Below are positions 16,463-24,644 of a DNA stretch of 40,663 bases, piece after piece (the stretch's first letter is position 1; each line of letters starts with the position of its first letter). Position numbers and translations under genes: made by a program. Source of the DNA: Lachnospiraceae bacterium (GTDB lineage: Bacteria; Bacillota; Clostridia; Lachnospirales; Lachnospiraceae). The DNA lies in NCBI GenBank assembly GCA_022793375.1, contig JAAWCS010000028.1, forward strand, positions 1 to 40,663, read 5' to 3'. The notes beneath the pieces are model-generated. The model was given only the letters and a program-made list of their open reading frames with translations. It searched no databases and had not been told where the DNA came from.

Positions 16463-17520
16463 CACTGGCCCCTCCCAATCTTAAAGTCAGGATCTTCATA
16501 CGCGCTGCAGGCAACCTTGTGCGTAGCGGAAAACGCCCTCGCCTCAGGGATTCCCTTCCGGCAGCGATCGCAGGCATACGCGCAGCGATCGGCAAAAGCG
16601 CAGCCGGCCGGCAGGTTGGCCGGATCCGGCATCAGGCCGGGGATCGGCTTCAGCTTATCCACACGGTTGCGGATATTCGGCAGGGAATTAAACAGCCCCT
16701 CCGTATAAGGATGCTTCGTTTCGTTGAACACTTCCTTTAACGTGCCGTACTCCACGATTCGTCCCGCGTACATGACGGCCACGTCGTCGCACATCTCGGC
16801 CACCACGCCCAGATCGTGGGTGATGAGGATCATGGAGGTATCGTTCTCCTCCTTCAGCTTGCGCATCATCTGCAAAATCTGCGCCTGGATTGTCACGTCC
16901 AGCGCCGAGGTAGGTTCGTCCGCGATCAGGATCGAGGGATTGCAGGCCAGCGCGATCGCGATGCCCACGCGCTGCCGCATGCCGCCGGAAAACTGGTGCG
17001 GGTACTCGCCCGAGCGCCGGGGATCGATGCCTACGGTCGCGAGGATCCCCTCCGCCTCCTTCAAGGCCTCGGCCCGGGAGATGTCCCGGTGCAGAAGGAT
17101 GCTCTCGGCAATCTGATCTCCCACCGTGATAACCGGGTTTAAGGAGGTCATCGGATCCTGGAAGATCATGGCGATCTCGCTGCCGCGGACGCTCTGTAAC
17201 TGGGCCGGGGTCAGCTGCATCATATCCAGGCCGTTGATGCAAATCCGGCCACGGACGATCTCGCCCGGCGGATCCGGCACCATCCGCATCAGCGCCAGCA
17301 TGGCCGTCGTCTTGCCCGCGCCGGTCTCGCCCACCAGGCCCAGCGTGCGCTTCTTCTTCAGCTTTAAGTCAATGGAATTTACCGCCTCCACGGTTTCAGC
17401 CGACGTCACATAATGGACGACCAGATCTTCTGCGTCTACGGCCCATTCGCTTTCTTCTCTTATACTATTTAAATCGACGTTTGTCCTGCCGGATTTACCG
17501 TTTTTTTCTTTGAATTTCAT
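16462..17520 (-). CDS. Opp/Dpp-type ABC importer ATPase, D subunit
   Basis: This 352-aa ATPase has Walker A GETGAGKTT, signature FSGGMRQR, Walker B ILIADEPTSALD and the C-terminal Cys cluster CAFADRCAYACDRC. About 30 residues precede the ATPase core, rich in charged residues. It pairs with the F subunit to drive the importer. I chose ATG at 17520 (MKFKEK) over an in-frame GTG at 17529, since GGTGGG lies just before the ATG. The spacing to the C-permease gene is 13 bp, so the operon is tight. Confidence 0.88.
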   Translation of the reverse strand: MKFKEKNGKSGRTNVDLNSIREESEWAVDAEDLVVHYVTSAETVEAVNSIDLKLKKKRTLGLVGETGAGKTTAMLALMRMVPDPPGEIVRGRICINGLDMMQLTPAQLQSVRGSEIAMIFQDPMTSLNPVITVGDQIAESILLHRDISRAEALKEAEGILATVGIDPRRSGEYPHQFSGGMRQRVGIAIALACNPSILIADEPTSALDVTIQAQILQMMRKLKEENDTSMILITHDLGVVAEMCDDVAVMYAGRIVEYGTLKEVFNETKHPYTEGLFNSLPNIRNRVDKLKPIPGLMPDPANLPAGCAFADRCAYACDRCRKGIPEARAFSATHKVACSAYEDPDFKIGRGQ

Positions 17521-17533
17521 CTTTCCCACCGCC

Positions 17534-18418
17534 TTATCGTTTCAGTTTCGGGTCAAGAGCGCCGCGCAGGCCGTCGCCCACCAGGTTAATCACCATCACC
17601 GTGATCATGATCGCCAGGCCGGGGAAGAGGCACATATGCTGCGCGTTGATGATAAAAGATTTCGAGGCGCTTAAGAGCGCTCCCCACTCCGGCGTAGGCA
17701 GGGGGACGCCCAGGCCGATGTAGCTTAAGCCCGCGGCGGAGATGATCGAGGAGCCGACGCGCAGCGTCGCCTGCACGAGGATCGGCGAGAAGCAGTTCGG
17801 CAGCACGTGTTTGATAAGGATCACATAGGTAGGCGCCCCGATGGCCCGGGCGGACTCGATGTAATCGTTGTTCCTCGTAACCATGACCGAAGCCCGCGTG
17901 ATCCGCGTCATCACCGGGATCGTGCTGATCGACAGCGCGATCATCAGGTTTAAAAGGTTGGTTCCCAACACCGATACCAGGATGATCGTCATCAGCAGGC
18001 TGGGGATGATCGTAAACGTATCCACGATGCGCATCAGGACCGTGTCAAAACGGCCGCCCACATAGCCGGAAATAGCGCCGAGCGGCACCCCGATCACCGT
18101 CCCCATCAGCACCGAGGCAAAGCCGATCAGCATCGAATACCGCGTTCCGTAGCCGATGCGCGCCAGCATATCCCGCCCGTAGTTATCCGTGCCAAAGGGG
18201 TGGGCCAGGCTGGGCTTTGCCAGGCGGTCGCCGACCTGCATGGCAATGATATCGGTCTCATAATCCCAGATTACGTCGGCCAACAAAGCGATGAGGATCA
18301 GAAAGATCAGCACGATCAGTCCGAACATAGCCCCCTTGTTGCGGCGAAACTGTTTCCATACCTCCAGAAACCGGTTCTGTTTTACGCTGGATTTTCTATT
18401 TTTATCTGCATTTTTCAT
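17534..18418 (-). CDS. Opp/Dpp-type ABC importer permease, C subunit
   Basis: This 294-aa membrane protein has an N-terminal helix (FGLIVLIFLILIALLADVIW), the FGTDNYGRDMLARI segment typical of OppC/DppC, several further helices, and the permease-ATPase coupling region around ESARAIGAPTYVILIKHVLPN. It would form half of the membrane channel. The ATG at 18418 is preceded by GAGGTG; a GTG at 18427 is an alternative. The gene follows the B permease after 10 bp. Confidence 0.88.
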   Translation of the reverse strand: MKNADKNRKSSVKQNRFLEVWKQFRRNKGAMFGLIVLIFLILIALLADVIWDYETDIIAMQVGDRLAKPSLAHPFGTDNYGRDMLARIGYGTRYSMLIGFASVLMGTVIGVPLGAISGYVGGRFDTVLMRIVDTFTIIPSLLMTIILVSVLGTNLLNLMIALSISTIPVMTRITRASVMVTRNNDYIESARAIGAPTYVILIKHVLPNCFSPILVQATLRVGSSIISAAGLSYIGLGVPLPTPEWGALLSASKSFIINAQHMCLFPGLAIMITVMVINLVGDGLRGALDPKLKR

Positions 18419-18428
18419 GAAGCTCACC

Positions 18429-19361
18429 TCAACCAGTCGTATATTGCGCCTTGATCCGCGGATCTAAGAACGCATACAGCACATCGACAATCAGCAGTAC
18501 AATCGAGACAAAGATCGCCAGCATGATGACAAACCCCGTCACCACCTCAAAGTCGCTCTTCTGGATCGAATCCACCAAAAAAGCGCCTACGCCGGGCCAG
18601 GCAAACACGCGCTCGGTCAGCACGGCGCCGCCGATCAGCGTGGACATCTGGATACCGATCTGCGTCACGATGGGAATCTGCGCGTTTTTCAGCGCATGGT
18701 AGGTAATGATCTTGCGCTCGCTTTGGCCCTTGGCGCGGGCCGTTCTTAAATAATCCTGCTTGAGGACGTCCAGCATCGAAGAGCGGGTGATGCGCGTGAG
18801 AGCCGCCATGTTCCCGGTGCCGCAGGTAATGGCCGGCAGGATCAGGCTCTTTAAGCCCACCGCCCCGGTCGCCGGCAGCCAGTTTAAATTCACGGCAAAG
18901 AGCATAATCAGCAGAAGGCCCAGCCAGAAGTTCGGCATCGCCAGCCCCACAAAGGACAGCGCCGAGCATATGGTATCGGCCATGGTATTTTCCTTGACAG
19001 CGGCCAGGATCCCCAGCGGCAGCGATAAAACGACCGTCACAATGACGGAAGCGATCGCCAGGCGCAGGGTATTGGGGAATTTTGCAAAAAACAGATCCCA
19101 CACCGACTGTTTGTTGGCATAGCTGGTTCCGAGGTCTCCTCTCAGAATCCCTCCCATATAGCGGGCATATCGCACGATCAGCGGGTCGTTCAGCCCGTTT
19201 TCTTCGCGGTAATGCTCCAGCTGCTCTTCGGTCGCGCCGTCCCCGAGCGCCGTGACGGCCGGGTCATTCGGCACGAAATCCATAATAAAGAATACGATGA
19301 ACGAAACGGCCAGTACGACCGGAATGATCATCAGGATACGCTTGATTACGTATTGAATCAT
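18429..19361 (-). CDS. Opp/Dpp-type ABC importer permease, B subunit
   Basis: This 310-aa membrane protein starts MIQYVIKRILMIIPVV, as OppB/DppB proteins do. It carries FIMDFVPNDPA, the extracellular N-terminal segment, and the coupling region TARAKGQSERKIITYHALKNA. It pairs with the C permease to form the channel. The ATG at 19361 has AAGGAG six bases upstream. The substrate-binding protein gene lies 102 bp upstream and is separated by a stable hairpin. Confidence 0.88.
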   Translation of the reverse strand: MIQYVIKRILMIIPVVLAVSFIVFFIMDFVPNDPAVTALGDGATEEQLEHYREENGLNDPLIVRYARYMGGILRGDLGTSYANKQSVWDLFFAKFPNTLRLAIASVIVTVVLSLPLGILAAVKENTMADTICSALSFVGLAMPNFWLGLLLIMLFAVNLNWLPATGAVGLKSLILPAITCGTGNMAALTRITRSSMLDVLKQDYLRTARAKGQSERKIITYHALKNAQIPIVTQIGIQMSTLIGGAVLTERVFAWPGVGAFLVDSIQKSDFEVVTGFVIMLAIFVSIVLLIVDVLYAFLDPRIKAQYTTG

Positions 19362-19390
19362 CGCTAACTCCTTCTCTTAAATTTAAAACC

Positions 19391-19428
19391 GGCGAAGGAC
19401 AAGCAAACATATGCTGTTGTCCTCCGCC
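19391..19428 (-). other. Intercistronic hairpin after the substrate-binding protein gene
   Basis: GGCGGAGGACAA pairs with TTGTCCTTCGCC (one mismatch) across 14 nt, within the gap between the binding-protein and B-permease genes. No long T-run follows, so it is more likely to stabilise the upstream mRNA or to end only part of transcription. That would raise the amount of binding protein over permease, a usual arrangement in such operons. Confidence 0.6.
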
Positions 19429-19463
19429 GCATCGTTCTGTCAAACTGCGGTTTTAACGCTTTG

Positions 19464-21059
19464 TTACTCGATTACGTAGCATCCGGTAAAGTCAACGTCC
19501 ACCGCCTGCGCGTTTAAGTTTACTCCGTAGAAGTTGCTGGAGCCGACGCAGAACAGGTTTGCCATGCACAGCGCCACGCCCGGTACCTCTTCGGCCACAA
19601 ACTGCTGTAAGTCGGCGTACTTGGCAAGCATCTCCTCGTAGCTGGCGCTGGCCAGGGCTTCCGTCAGCTTGGCATCAAAATCCGCGTTGGAATAGTTCAT
19701 GAAGGAGCGGGCCGCGTTGGTCATCAGGTATTCCACCATAACGGTCAGGATGCCGCCGTACTGGGACGTGCAGTTGATAGCCAGGTCGTACTGGTTGTCC
19801 TCCTTGATCGCCTTGGTAAAGCCGGTCTGCGCGTACTCGGTGATCTCCAGCGTGATGCCGACCTCTCTCAAGTTCGACTGCAGCACCTCGGCTACCGGGA
19901 TGTATTTGGCAAAGGTGTACAGCTTCAGCGTAATGCCGGAGAGGTTATTGTCCTCCAAAAGCTTCTTCGCGCCCTCGGGATCGTATTCATAGGAATCCAC
20001 GTCGGTATAGCCGGCGCCTACCGTGCTGATAAAGTTATAGGCGATGGTACCGCAGCTGCCGTTCTCATAGCAGGCGTTGATGATGTCCTCACGGTTGACG
20101 GCCATCGCCACTGCCTGGCGCACGATCTTGTTGGCGCCGTACTCGGTCAGGGCGTTGAAGCCGGCGTACACGACCTGGATGTTGTCGGCCTTGTATACAT
20201 TGTAGTTGGCCTCGTCGCTCATGAAGTTGATCAGGTCGGAAGGATTGCCGTCATACATGGCGTCGATATCGCCGGACTGTAAAGACAGCGCGCGGGAGCT
20301 GGCGTCGGTGATTACGACAAAGGTGATCGATTCGGTCACCGGCTTCTCGCCCCAGTACTCCTCAAAGCGGCGGATCGTCCACGAAACGCCCGATTCCACA
20401 CTGTCAAACAGATACGGGCCGGAGCCGATCTTGCTGCCCTCGTCAAAGCCCTGGGTCTCGATGGCGTTCTTGCAGAGGATATCCTGCGCCGCATAGTACA
20501 GCCAGTCGGCCGAGCTCGTGTTCAGTTTGAAGGTCACGGTGTAGGGATCTACGACAACGACTTCGTCCACCATGCTCACGCCGGTGATCGGCTGGGAAAT
20601 GCCCTCATTCTCCGTGGTGCTGGCATATTCCCATGTAAACTTTACGTCCTCGGCGGTAAAATCGCTGCCGTCATGGAACTTAACGCCCTCGCGCAGCTTA
20701 AACGTCCACTCGCTCGCATCGTCGTTGCTGCTCCACTCCAGGGCCAGCTCCGGGGACGCCTCGCCGTTTGCGTCTACGGCTACCAGGCCGTTGAACGTGG
20801 AGTTGCAGGTCTGCGTCGTAACGGTCGCCGTGCCGGCGTAGCGGCAGGCGACGGTCAGGTCGGCCAGCGTGCCGATACGGATATCCTTCTTATACTGCGT
20901 ATCCGCGGAAGCTTCCGGCTCTGTCACTTCCGCCGGCGTACCGGCCGGGGCGTCGGCCCCCTTGGTACCGGTTTCGCCGTCCGAGGGCTTCCCGGAGCAT
21001 CCCGCCAGCAGGCCTAACGTCAATACGGCCGCCATGAGTAATGCTGCTGCTTTTTTCAT
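19464..21059 (-). CDS. Family-5 extracellular solute-binding lipoprotein of the ABC importer
   Basis: This 531-aa protein has a lipoprotein signal with lipobox LLAGC (C21) and a Thr/Ala/Glu-rich linker. The body is that of the SBP_bac_5 family (Opp/Dpp/Nik type), with EWTFKLREGVKFHDGSDFTAEDV as the hallmark (about 120-142). It would capture the ligand outside the cell for the B-C-D-F importer. Family members usually bind peptides, but some bind sugars, nickel or other compounds. Linked ribokinase and nucleoside hydrolase genes point to a riboside or related ligand. The ATG at 21059 follows AGGAG. Two copies of the 51-bp repeat lie in its mRNA leader. Confidence 0.87.
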   Translation of the reverse strand: MKKAAALLMAAVLTLGLLAGCSGKPSDGETGTKGADAPAGTPAEVTEPEASADTQYKKDIRIGTLADLTVACRYAGTATVTTQTCNSTFNGLVAVDANGEASPELALEWSSNDDASEWTFKLREGVKFHDGSDFTAEDVKFTWEYASTTENEGISQPITGVSMVDEVVVVDPYTVTFKLNTSSADWLYYAAQDILCKNAIETQGFDEGSKIGSGPYLFDSVESGVSWTIRRFEEYWGEKPVTESITFVVITDASSRALSLQSGDIDAMYDGNPSDLINFMSDEANYNVYKADNIQVVYAGFNALTEYGANKIVRQAVAMAVNREDIINACYENGSCGTIAYNFISTVGAGYTDVDSYEYDPEGAKKLLEDNNLSGITLKLYTFAKYIPVAEVLQSNLREVGITLEITEYAQTGFTKAIKEDNQYDLAINCTSQYGGILTVMVEYLMTNAARSFMNYSNADFDAKLTEALASASYEEMLAKYADLQQFVAEEVPGVALCMANLFCVGSSNFYGVNLNAQAVDVDFTGCYVIE

Positions 21060-21083
21060 AGTCTTTTCTCCTTTCTTCTGTCT

Positions 21084-21175
21084 GCCCGTCTTTTCAGGGC
21101 ATAATGGTACACCCTTGCGGTGTTTCATCTCCATGCCCGCATCCTTAGGGCATAATATACATCCCTGAGATGTTT
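21084..21175. repeat. Tandem 51-bp double-hairpin repeat, 2 copies
   Basis: Copies begin at 21084 and 21135. The first keeps both dyads (GCCC/GGGC and ACACCCTTGCGGTGT). The second is more diverged but keeps GCCC/GGGC with a changed loop. They lie between the importer promoter (21272-21300) and the binding-protein start, within the 5' leader. Confidence 0.8.
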
Positions 21176-21271
21176 TGTGCTTTTAAGCCTTGCTCCCCTT
21201 CTAAGCATGTCCGCGAAAAAGCTTTGCCACAATGAGGAAACACTGTTTCGGAAAACTTTTTCTTTAACCAC

Positions 21272-21300
21272 AGAATACCATCAAACGATTGGAATGTCAA
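21272..21300 (-). promoter_or_regulatory. Promoter of the importer operon with a LacI-type operator in the spacer
   Basis: On the minus strand TTGACA (21295-21300) and TATTCT (21272-21277) are 17 bp apart. The spacer contains CAATCGTTTG (21282-21291), an 8-of-10 palindrome with a central CG as in many LacI-family operators. A repressor bound here would block RNA polymerase directly. The divergently encoded LacI-ribokinase fusion is the obvious candidate. Confidence 0.65.
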
Positions 21301-21333
21301 TAGGGTATTTGGTACTTTTGCTGTTTTTTTGTT

Positions 21334-21362
21334 TTTACATTTTACTATCTGTGGTGTATAAT
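21334..21362 (+). promoter_or_regulatory. Promoter of the LacI-ribokinase gene
   Basis: TTTACA (21334-21339) and TATAAT (21357-21362) are 17 bp apart, 56 bp before the ATG. Confidence 0.75.
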
Positions 21363-21418
21363 GGCAGGAGAAATACAACAACAGTCGCCAGAATGACCGG
21401 CCGGAAAGGGAAAAGCCT

Positions 21419-23317
21419 ATGACAATTAAAGAAATTGCACAGCTCGCGGGCGTATCCGCTTCTACGGTATCAAAAATTATCAACAACAACGACGACAGCA
21501 TCAGCGACGCGACGCGCACGCGGGTACTGGAAGTCGTCAAGAAATACAACTACGCGCCCTACTCCCCGAGCGTGCGGGCCGGGCTGCGCACGTTTGTGCT
21601 GGGCGTGATATTCCGTTCCTCGATGTCCATGGCGCGTCTGGTCGGCGGCATGACTGAGCGCGCCGGCGAGGCCGGCTATATGCTGCAGATCCTCAACAGC
21701 CGTGACGATGCCGAGTGCGAGCGCAAAAACCTTCTCCTGATGACGACCACCGGCCAGGTGGACGGGATTCTCTGGGAGCCGTTAGGAGAAGAATCGGCGG
21801 CGGCGCTCGAACAGCTGCAGCACTCCCGCATCCCTTATATTACTTTCAACGATCCGCACAATCCGTCCTGCTGTCTCGATTACGCACGGATGGCTTATCG
21901 GGCGACGAATCTCTTAATCGACGCAGGCCACCGTGAAATCGGCTGTCTGCTGACAACGGGGACGCGCACCGCCGCTTTTCTCGAAGGCTATCGCCAATGC
22001 CTGTTCGATCATCAGCTGCTCTTTGATGAGGATCTCATTTTCCAGGAAGCGGATGAAAAGCTGATTCACCGGATTGCCGCCCGCACGGTCAGCGGCCTGG
22101 TCAGCACCCATTTTGCCACGGCGCTCAAGCTGTATGAAAAAGCGCTCTCCCTCCACTACCAGATTCCCTATGACGTTTCCCTGGTTTCGCTCAAAGACGA
22201 CCGCCGCGAACAGGGGGATTTTCCGCGCATTTCCTCACTGTCGATCCCCTTTGGCCCGTTCGGCGCTTACCTGGCCGGCGCCCTGATCGATACCATTGAA
22301 AAGAAAGAAACCGAAATCCGCCCCTTTGAGCCCGGGCTGGAACTGCTCTCAAAGGGTACCGTCGACATCCCGTTTTCCATGCGCACCCGCAAAATCACGG
22401 TCATCGGCAGCATCAATATGGACATTTACTTAACGTTCCCTGCCCTGCCGCACAGCGGCAAGACCGTCAGCACCGCCCTCACCGCCAGCTATCCGGGCGG
22501 CAAGGGCATCAACCAGGCCGTGGGCGCGGCCAAGCTGGGGCATCGGGTCTGTCTGGTGGGGCGCGTGGGCAACGATGTGGAGTCCGACCAGATTTACGAC
22601 ACGATGAAGGAGTACGCCATCGATTGCAGCGGGCTTATGCGCAGCACGAATCAGGCAACCGGCCGCGCCTATATATTTGTCGAGGAAAAGGGAGATTCGA
22701 TGATTTCGATTCTCTCCGGGGCCAACCTGGCGCTGACGCCGGAGGATATTGAGGAAAACCGCTATTTATTTGACCATACGGGATACTGCCTGATCTGCAC
22801 CGAGATTGCGCTTGAGGTCGTGCGGACCGCCTGTCGGACCGCCCAGGCGCACGGCGTAAAGACGATTGTCAAGCCCTCGGCCTGCAGCGGACTCGGCGAC
22901 GATATTCTGCGTCACATTGACATCCTGGTGCCGAACCTGGACGAAATCTATGAAATCTGCCCGCGGGAGCTGTTTTCTTCTTCGCTCTCCGAAAAAGCGG
23001 ACTATCTGCTTAGTAAGGGCGTGGGGCTCGTGATCGTCACGCTGGGCGCCGAAGGCTGCTATGTCAAAGGCGCCGGCATTGACGAGCGCTTTCCGGCCAT
23101 GGATTTTACCCCGGTAGACAATACCGGGGCGGGCGATGCCTTTATCTGCGCGCTGGCCTCCTACCTGCTCTACGGGTATGACCTGCGCCGGGCCATCCGC
23201 ATTGCCGGATATGCGGCCGGTTTCTGCATCACCCGCCAGGGCGTGATCCCGGCCCTCGTCGACAAGGCCACGCTGGAGTCCTATATACGGCAAAAGGAGC
23301 CGGGGGTACTCAAGTAA
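21419..23317 (+). CDS. LacI-family regulator fused to a ribokinase domain
   Basis: This 632-aa protein joins two complete units. Residues 1-60 form a LacI helix-turn-helix (KEIAQLAGVSASTVSKIIN, 4-22), and 60-320 a periplasmic-binding-protein-like sensor. From about 325 to the end runs a PfkB/ribokinase domain with GSINMD (330-335), GGKGINQAVGAAKLG (360-374) and the catalytic DNTGAGDAF (567-575, D573). The kinase site looks intact, so it may both phosphorylate ribose and sense flux. It is divergent from the importer operon and probably represses it at 21282-21291. The ATG at 21419 has AAAGGG upstream. One reading frame runs through both parts, so the fusion is not a frameshift product. Domain calls are firm; bifunctionality is inferred. 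Confidence 0.87.
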   Translation: MTIKEIAQLAGVSASTVSKIINNNDDSISDATRTRVLEVVKKYNYAPYSPSVRAGLRTFVLGVIFRSSMSMARLVGGMTERAGEAGYMLQILNSRDDAECERKNLLLMTTTGQVDGILWEPLGEESAAALEQLQHSRIPYITFNDPHNPSCCLDYARMAYRATNLLIDAGHREIGCLLTTGTRTAAFLEGYRQCLFDHQLLFDEDLIFQEADEKLIHRIAARTVSGLVSTHFATALKLYEKALSLHYQIPYDVSLVSLKDDRREQGDFPRISSLSIPFGPFGAYLAGALIDTIEKKETEIRPFEPGLELLSKGTVDIPFSMRTRKITVIGSINMDIYLTFPALPHSGKTVSTALTASYPGGKGINQAVGAAKLGHRVCLVGRVGNDVESDQIYDTMKEYAIDCSGLMRSTNQATGRAYIFVEEKGDSMISILSGANLALTPEDIEENRYLFDHTGYCLICTEIALEVVRTACRTAQAHGVKTIVKPSACSGLGDDILRHIDILVPNLDEIYEICPRELFSSSLSEKADYLLSKGVGLVIVTLGAEGCYVKGAGIDERFPAMDFTPVDNTGAGDAFICALASYLLYGYDLRRAIRIAGYAAGFCITRQGVIPALVDKATLESYIRQKEPGVLK

Positions 23318-23356
23318 GCACAGGCCCCGGCAATTTCGGTTCTGTTTTTTGTACGC

Positions 23357-23409
23357 AAAAAAGCCGCGCCGTTTATTGCCTGCCTGCAATAAGCCGTGCG
23401 GCTTTTAAA
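23357..23409. terminator. Long bidirectional terminator
   Basis: AAAAGCCGC and GCGGCTTTT close a near-perfect hairpin of about 21 pairs that continues to TTATTGC/GCAATAA at the tip. T-runs follow on both strands (six on the minus strand), serving the LacI-ribokinase gene and the convergent zinc-ribbon gene. Confidence 0.85.
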
Positions 23410-23515
23410 CATGCTTGTATGCTGTCTGGGCCTGTCTCTTAAACAGGCTCGTATCTTGAACGCACCCGTAACTTGAGTGGGCCCGTATCTTAAACAGCCC
23501 CGTATCTTCGTCGTC
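23397..23515. repeat. 17-bp degenerate tandem repeat, about 6-7 units
   Basis: Units of exactly 17 bp start at 23414, 23431, 23448, 23465, 23482 and 23499, with a weaker one at 23397. The best-preserved reads CCCGTATCTTAAACAGC. Phase is kept throughout while bases vary, as in an old tandem array. No frame is open in a meaningful way. It lies between the terminator and the zinc-ribbon gene. Confidence 0.75.
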
Positions 23516-23525
23516 TTTTTTGTTC

Positions 23526-23762
23526 CTATTTTTTCTCCAGCCGCTGTGCCTGCCCGGCGCTCACTTCGCGCCCTGCGCGGCAGATCGGACACATCTCATA
23601 ATATTTCTTCCGGTACGGAATCAGCGGGACAAAAAACAGCGAAAACCACGACGTATACTGCACAACCGGCCAGTGCCGGACATTGCCGCAGCGGGGACAG
23701 CGGTATTCGTTGCCCGCCGTCAGCTGCTTCTCGGTCCGCCTGGTTCCAAATAAAATCAACAT
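23526..23762 (-). CDS. Small zinc-ribbon protein
   Basis: This 78-aa protein has two Cys pairs, CPRC (22-25) and CPIC (58-61), expected to bind one zinc ion. Between them lies the hydrophobic stretch WFSLFFVPLIPY (39-50), which could touch or enter the membrane. This is the pattern of the zinc-ribbon family in which a short aromatic FFxPLxP motif separates the cysteines. No function is known. The ATG at 23762 follows AAGGAG. It lies 44 bp after the 192-aa membrane protein gene and may be co-transcribed with it. Confidence 0.7.
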   Translation of the reverse strand: MLILFGTRRTEKQLTAGNEYRCPRCGNVRHWPVVQYTSWFSLFFVPLIPYRKKYYEMCPICRAGREVSAGQAQRLEKK

Positions 23763-23806
23763 GCCGGCTCCTTATCCATAGTACTTCTCCTTCTTTTCTC
23801 TCCGGT

Positions 23807-24385
23807 TCAGGATAAATATTCCTTCAAGATATCTACAATGATCTGTTCCTCCGCCGGTGACAGCTTACGCCGCCGGCGGGGCTCCTCCTCCAGCTTCTGG
23901 TCGCGCCCGGCCGCGATCCGGTCCAGGCTCTGGCGCAGATATAAAAGCTGGCTGTCCACCTCCTCTTCCCCGGCGCCTTCTGCCTGCGGGGCCTTGCCCT
24001 GCGTCTCCGCTTTTACGGGCAACTCCTCCTCCGGGGCTTGTCCGGCGGTCCGTTCCGCAGAAAAAACATCGGTCTTTGCCGGCTCGTCCCCCTGTTCGGA
24101 CTTATGTTCCTGCTCCGACTGCCGTTGTGCTTTTCGCTCCTGTCTGGCCTGCTCCTCATGACGCCGCTGTGCTCTCTCCGAGCGAACGAGTGCTCCGGCC
24201 TGTGTCCGCGACGATGACGCGGACGCCGGCGAAGCCTGCAAAGCCGCCAGCGACTGAATCCCGCCGCGCAGCTTCCGATAGCGTCTGGACGCCATAAACT
24301 GAGAAATCAAACCTCCCGCAATCATCAATCCCATCAGCACGAAAACGCTCTGTTCCCGTATTACGCTTAAAACCATATCCAACAT
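23807..24385 (-). CDS. Hypothetical membrane-anchored, charged protein
   Basis: I do not recognise this 192-aa protein. Residues about 12-32 (SVFVLMGLMIAGGLISQFMA) form one membrane helix near the N-terminus. The rest is hydrophilic, rich in Glu, Gln, Arg and Ala and probably disordered or coiled (about 60-150), then ends in a short helical segment PAEEQIIVDILKEYL. The C-terminal part would be cytoplasmic if the basic SRRYRKLRGG after the helix follows the positive-inside rule. The ATG at 24385 follows AAGGAG. Possibly a scaffold or envelope-associated protein, but nothing in the sequence decides this. Confidence 0.62.
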   Translation of the reverse strand: MLDMVLSVIREQSVFVLMGLMIAGGLISQFMASRRYRKLRGGIQSLAALQASPASASSSRTQAGALVRSERAQRRHEEQARQERKAQRQSEQEHKSEQGDEPAKTDVFSAERTAGQAPEEELPVKAETQGKAPQAEGAGEEEVDSQLLYLRQSLDRIAAGRDQKLEEEPRRRRKLSPAEEQIIVDILKEYLS

Positions 24386-24506
24386 TGTATTCTCCTTTCG
24401 ATTTCCATATTCTTCCAATATTGTAAACCGAAAGAAGCCGTTTGAATAGTAGGATTCGTCCGACAAAGTCTTATATAATCTGACAATTCAGCCATATCGC
24501 AGCGTC

Positions 24507-24635
24507 CGGCTCGACCGAAAGCGCCCTTTTGCCGCGTCCGGCTCGTTTTATGCCGGTCGTTTTGCCGGCGCCGGCTGTCGTCCTGTGCCAATCGTTTTGC
24601 CATCTCCGGCACCCTGCGTCAAGCGTCCGGCTCCA
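24507..24635. repeat. Degenerate GCCGG / GGCAAAACGA tandem repeat
   Basis: On the minus strand units resembling GCCGGACGCGGCAAAA and GGCAAAACGA follow one another at a period of roughly 32-38 bp, three to four times. Clear cores are GCGTCCGGCTC at about 24503, 24536 and 24625 (plus strand). No gene is apparent. It lies between the nucleosidase stop and the start of the 192-aa protein gene. Confidence 0.5.
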
Positions 24636-24644
24636 ATGACTGCT

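Noticed and set aside
16688..17242. Minus-strand frame of 184 codons inside the D-subunit ATPase gene
   Set aside because: It is a shadow of a GC-rich gene and is rich in Gly, Arg and Asp with no domain; the ATPase frame has all the motifs.
24367..24612. Minus-strand frame of 81 codons upstream of the 192-aa membrane protein
   Set aside because: It runs through the degenerate repeat region, overlaps the real gene start and gives a low-complexity basic peptide.
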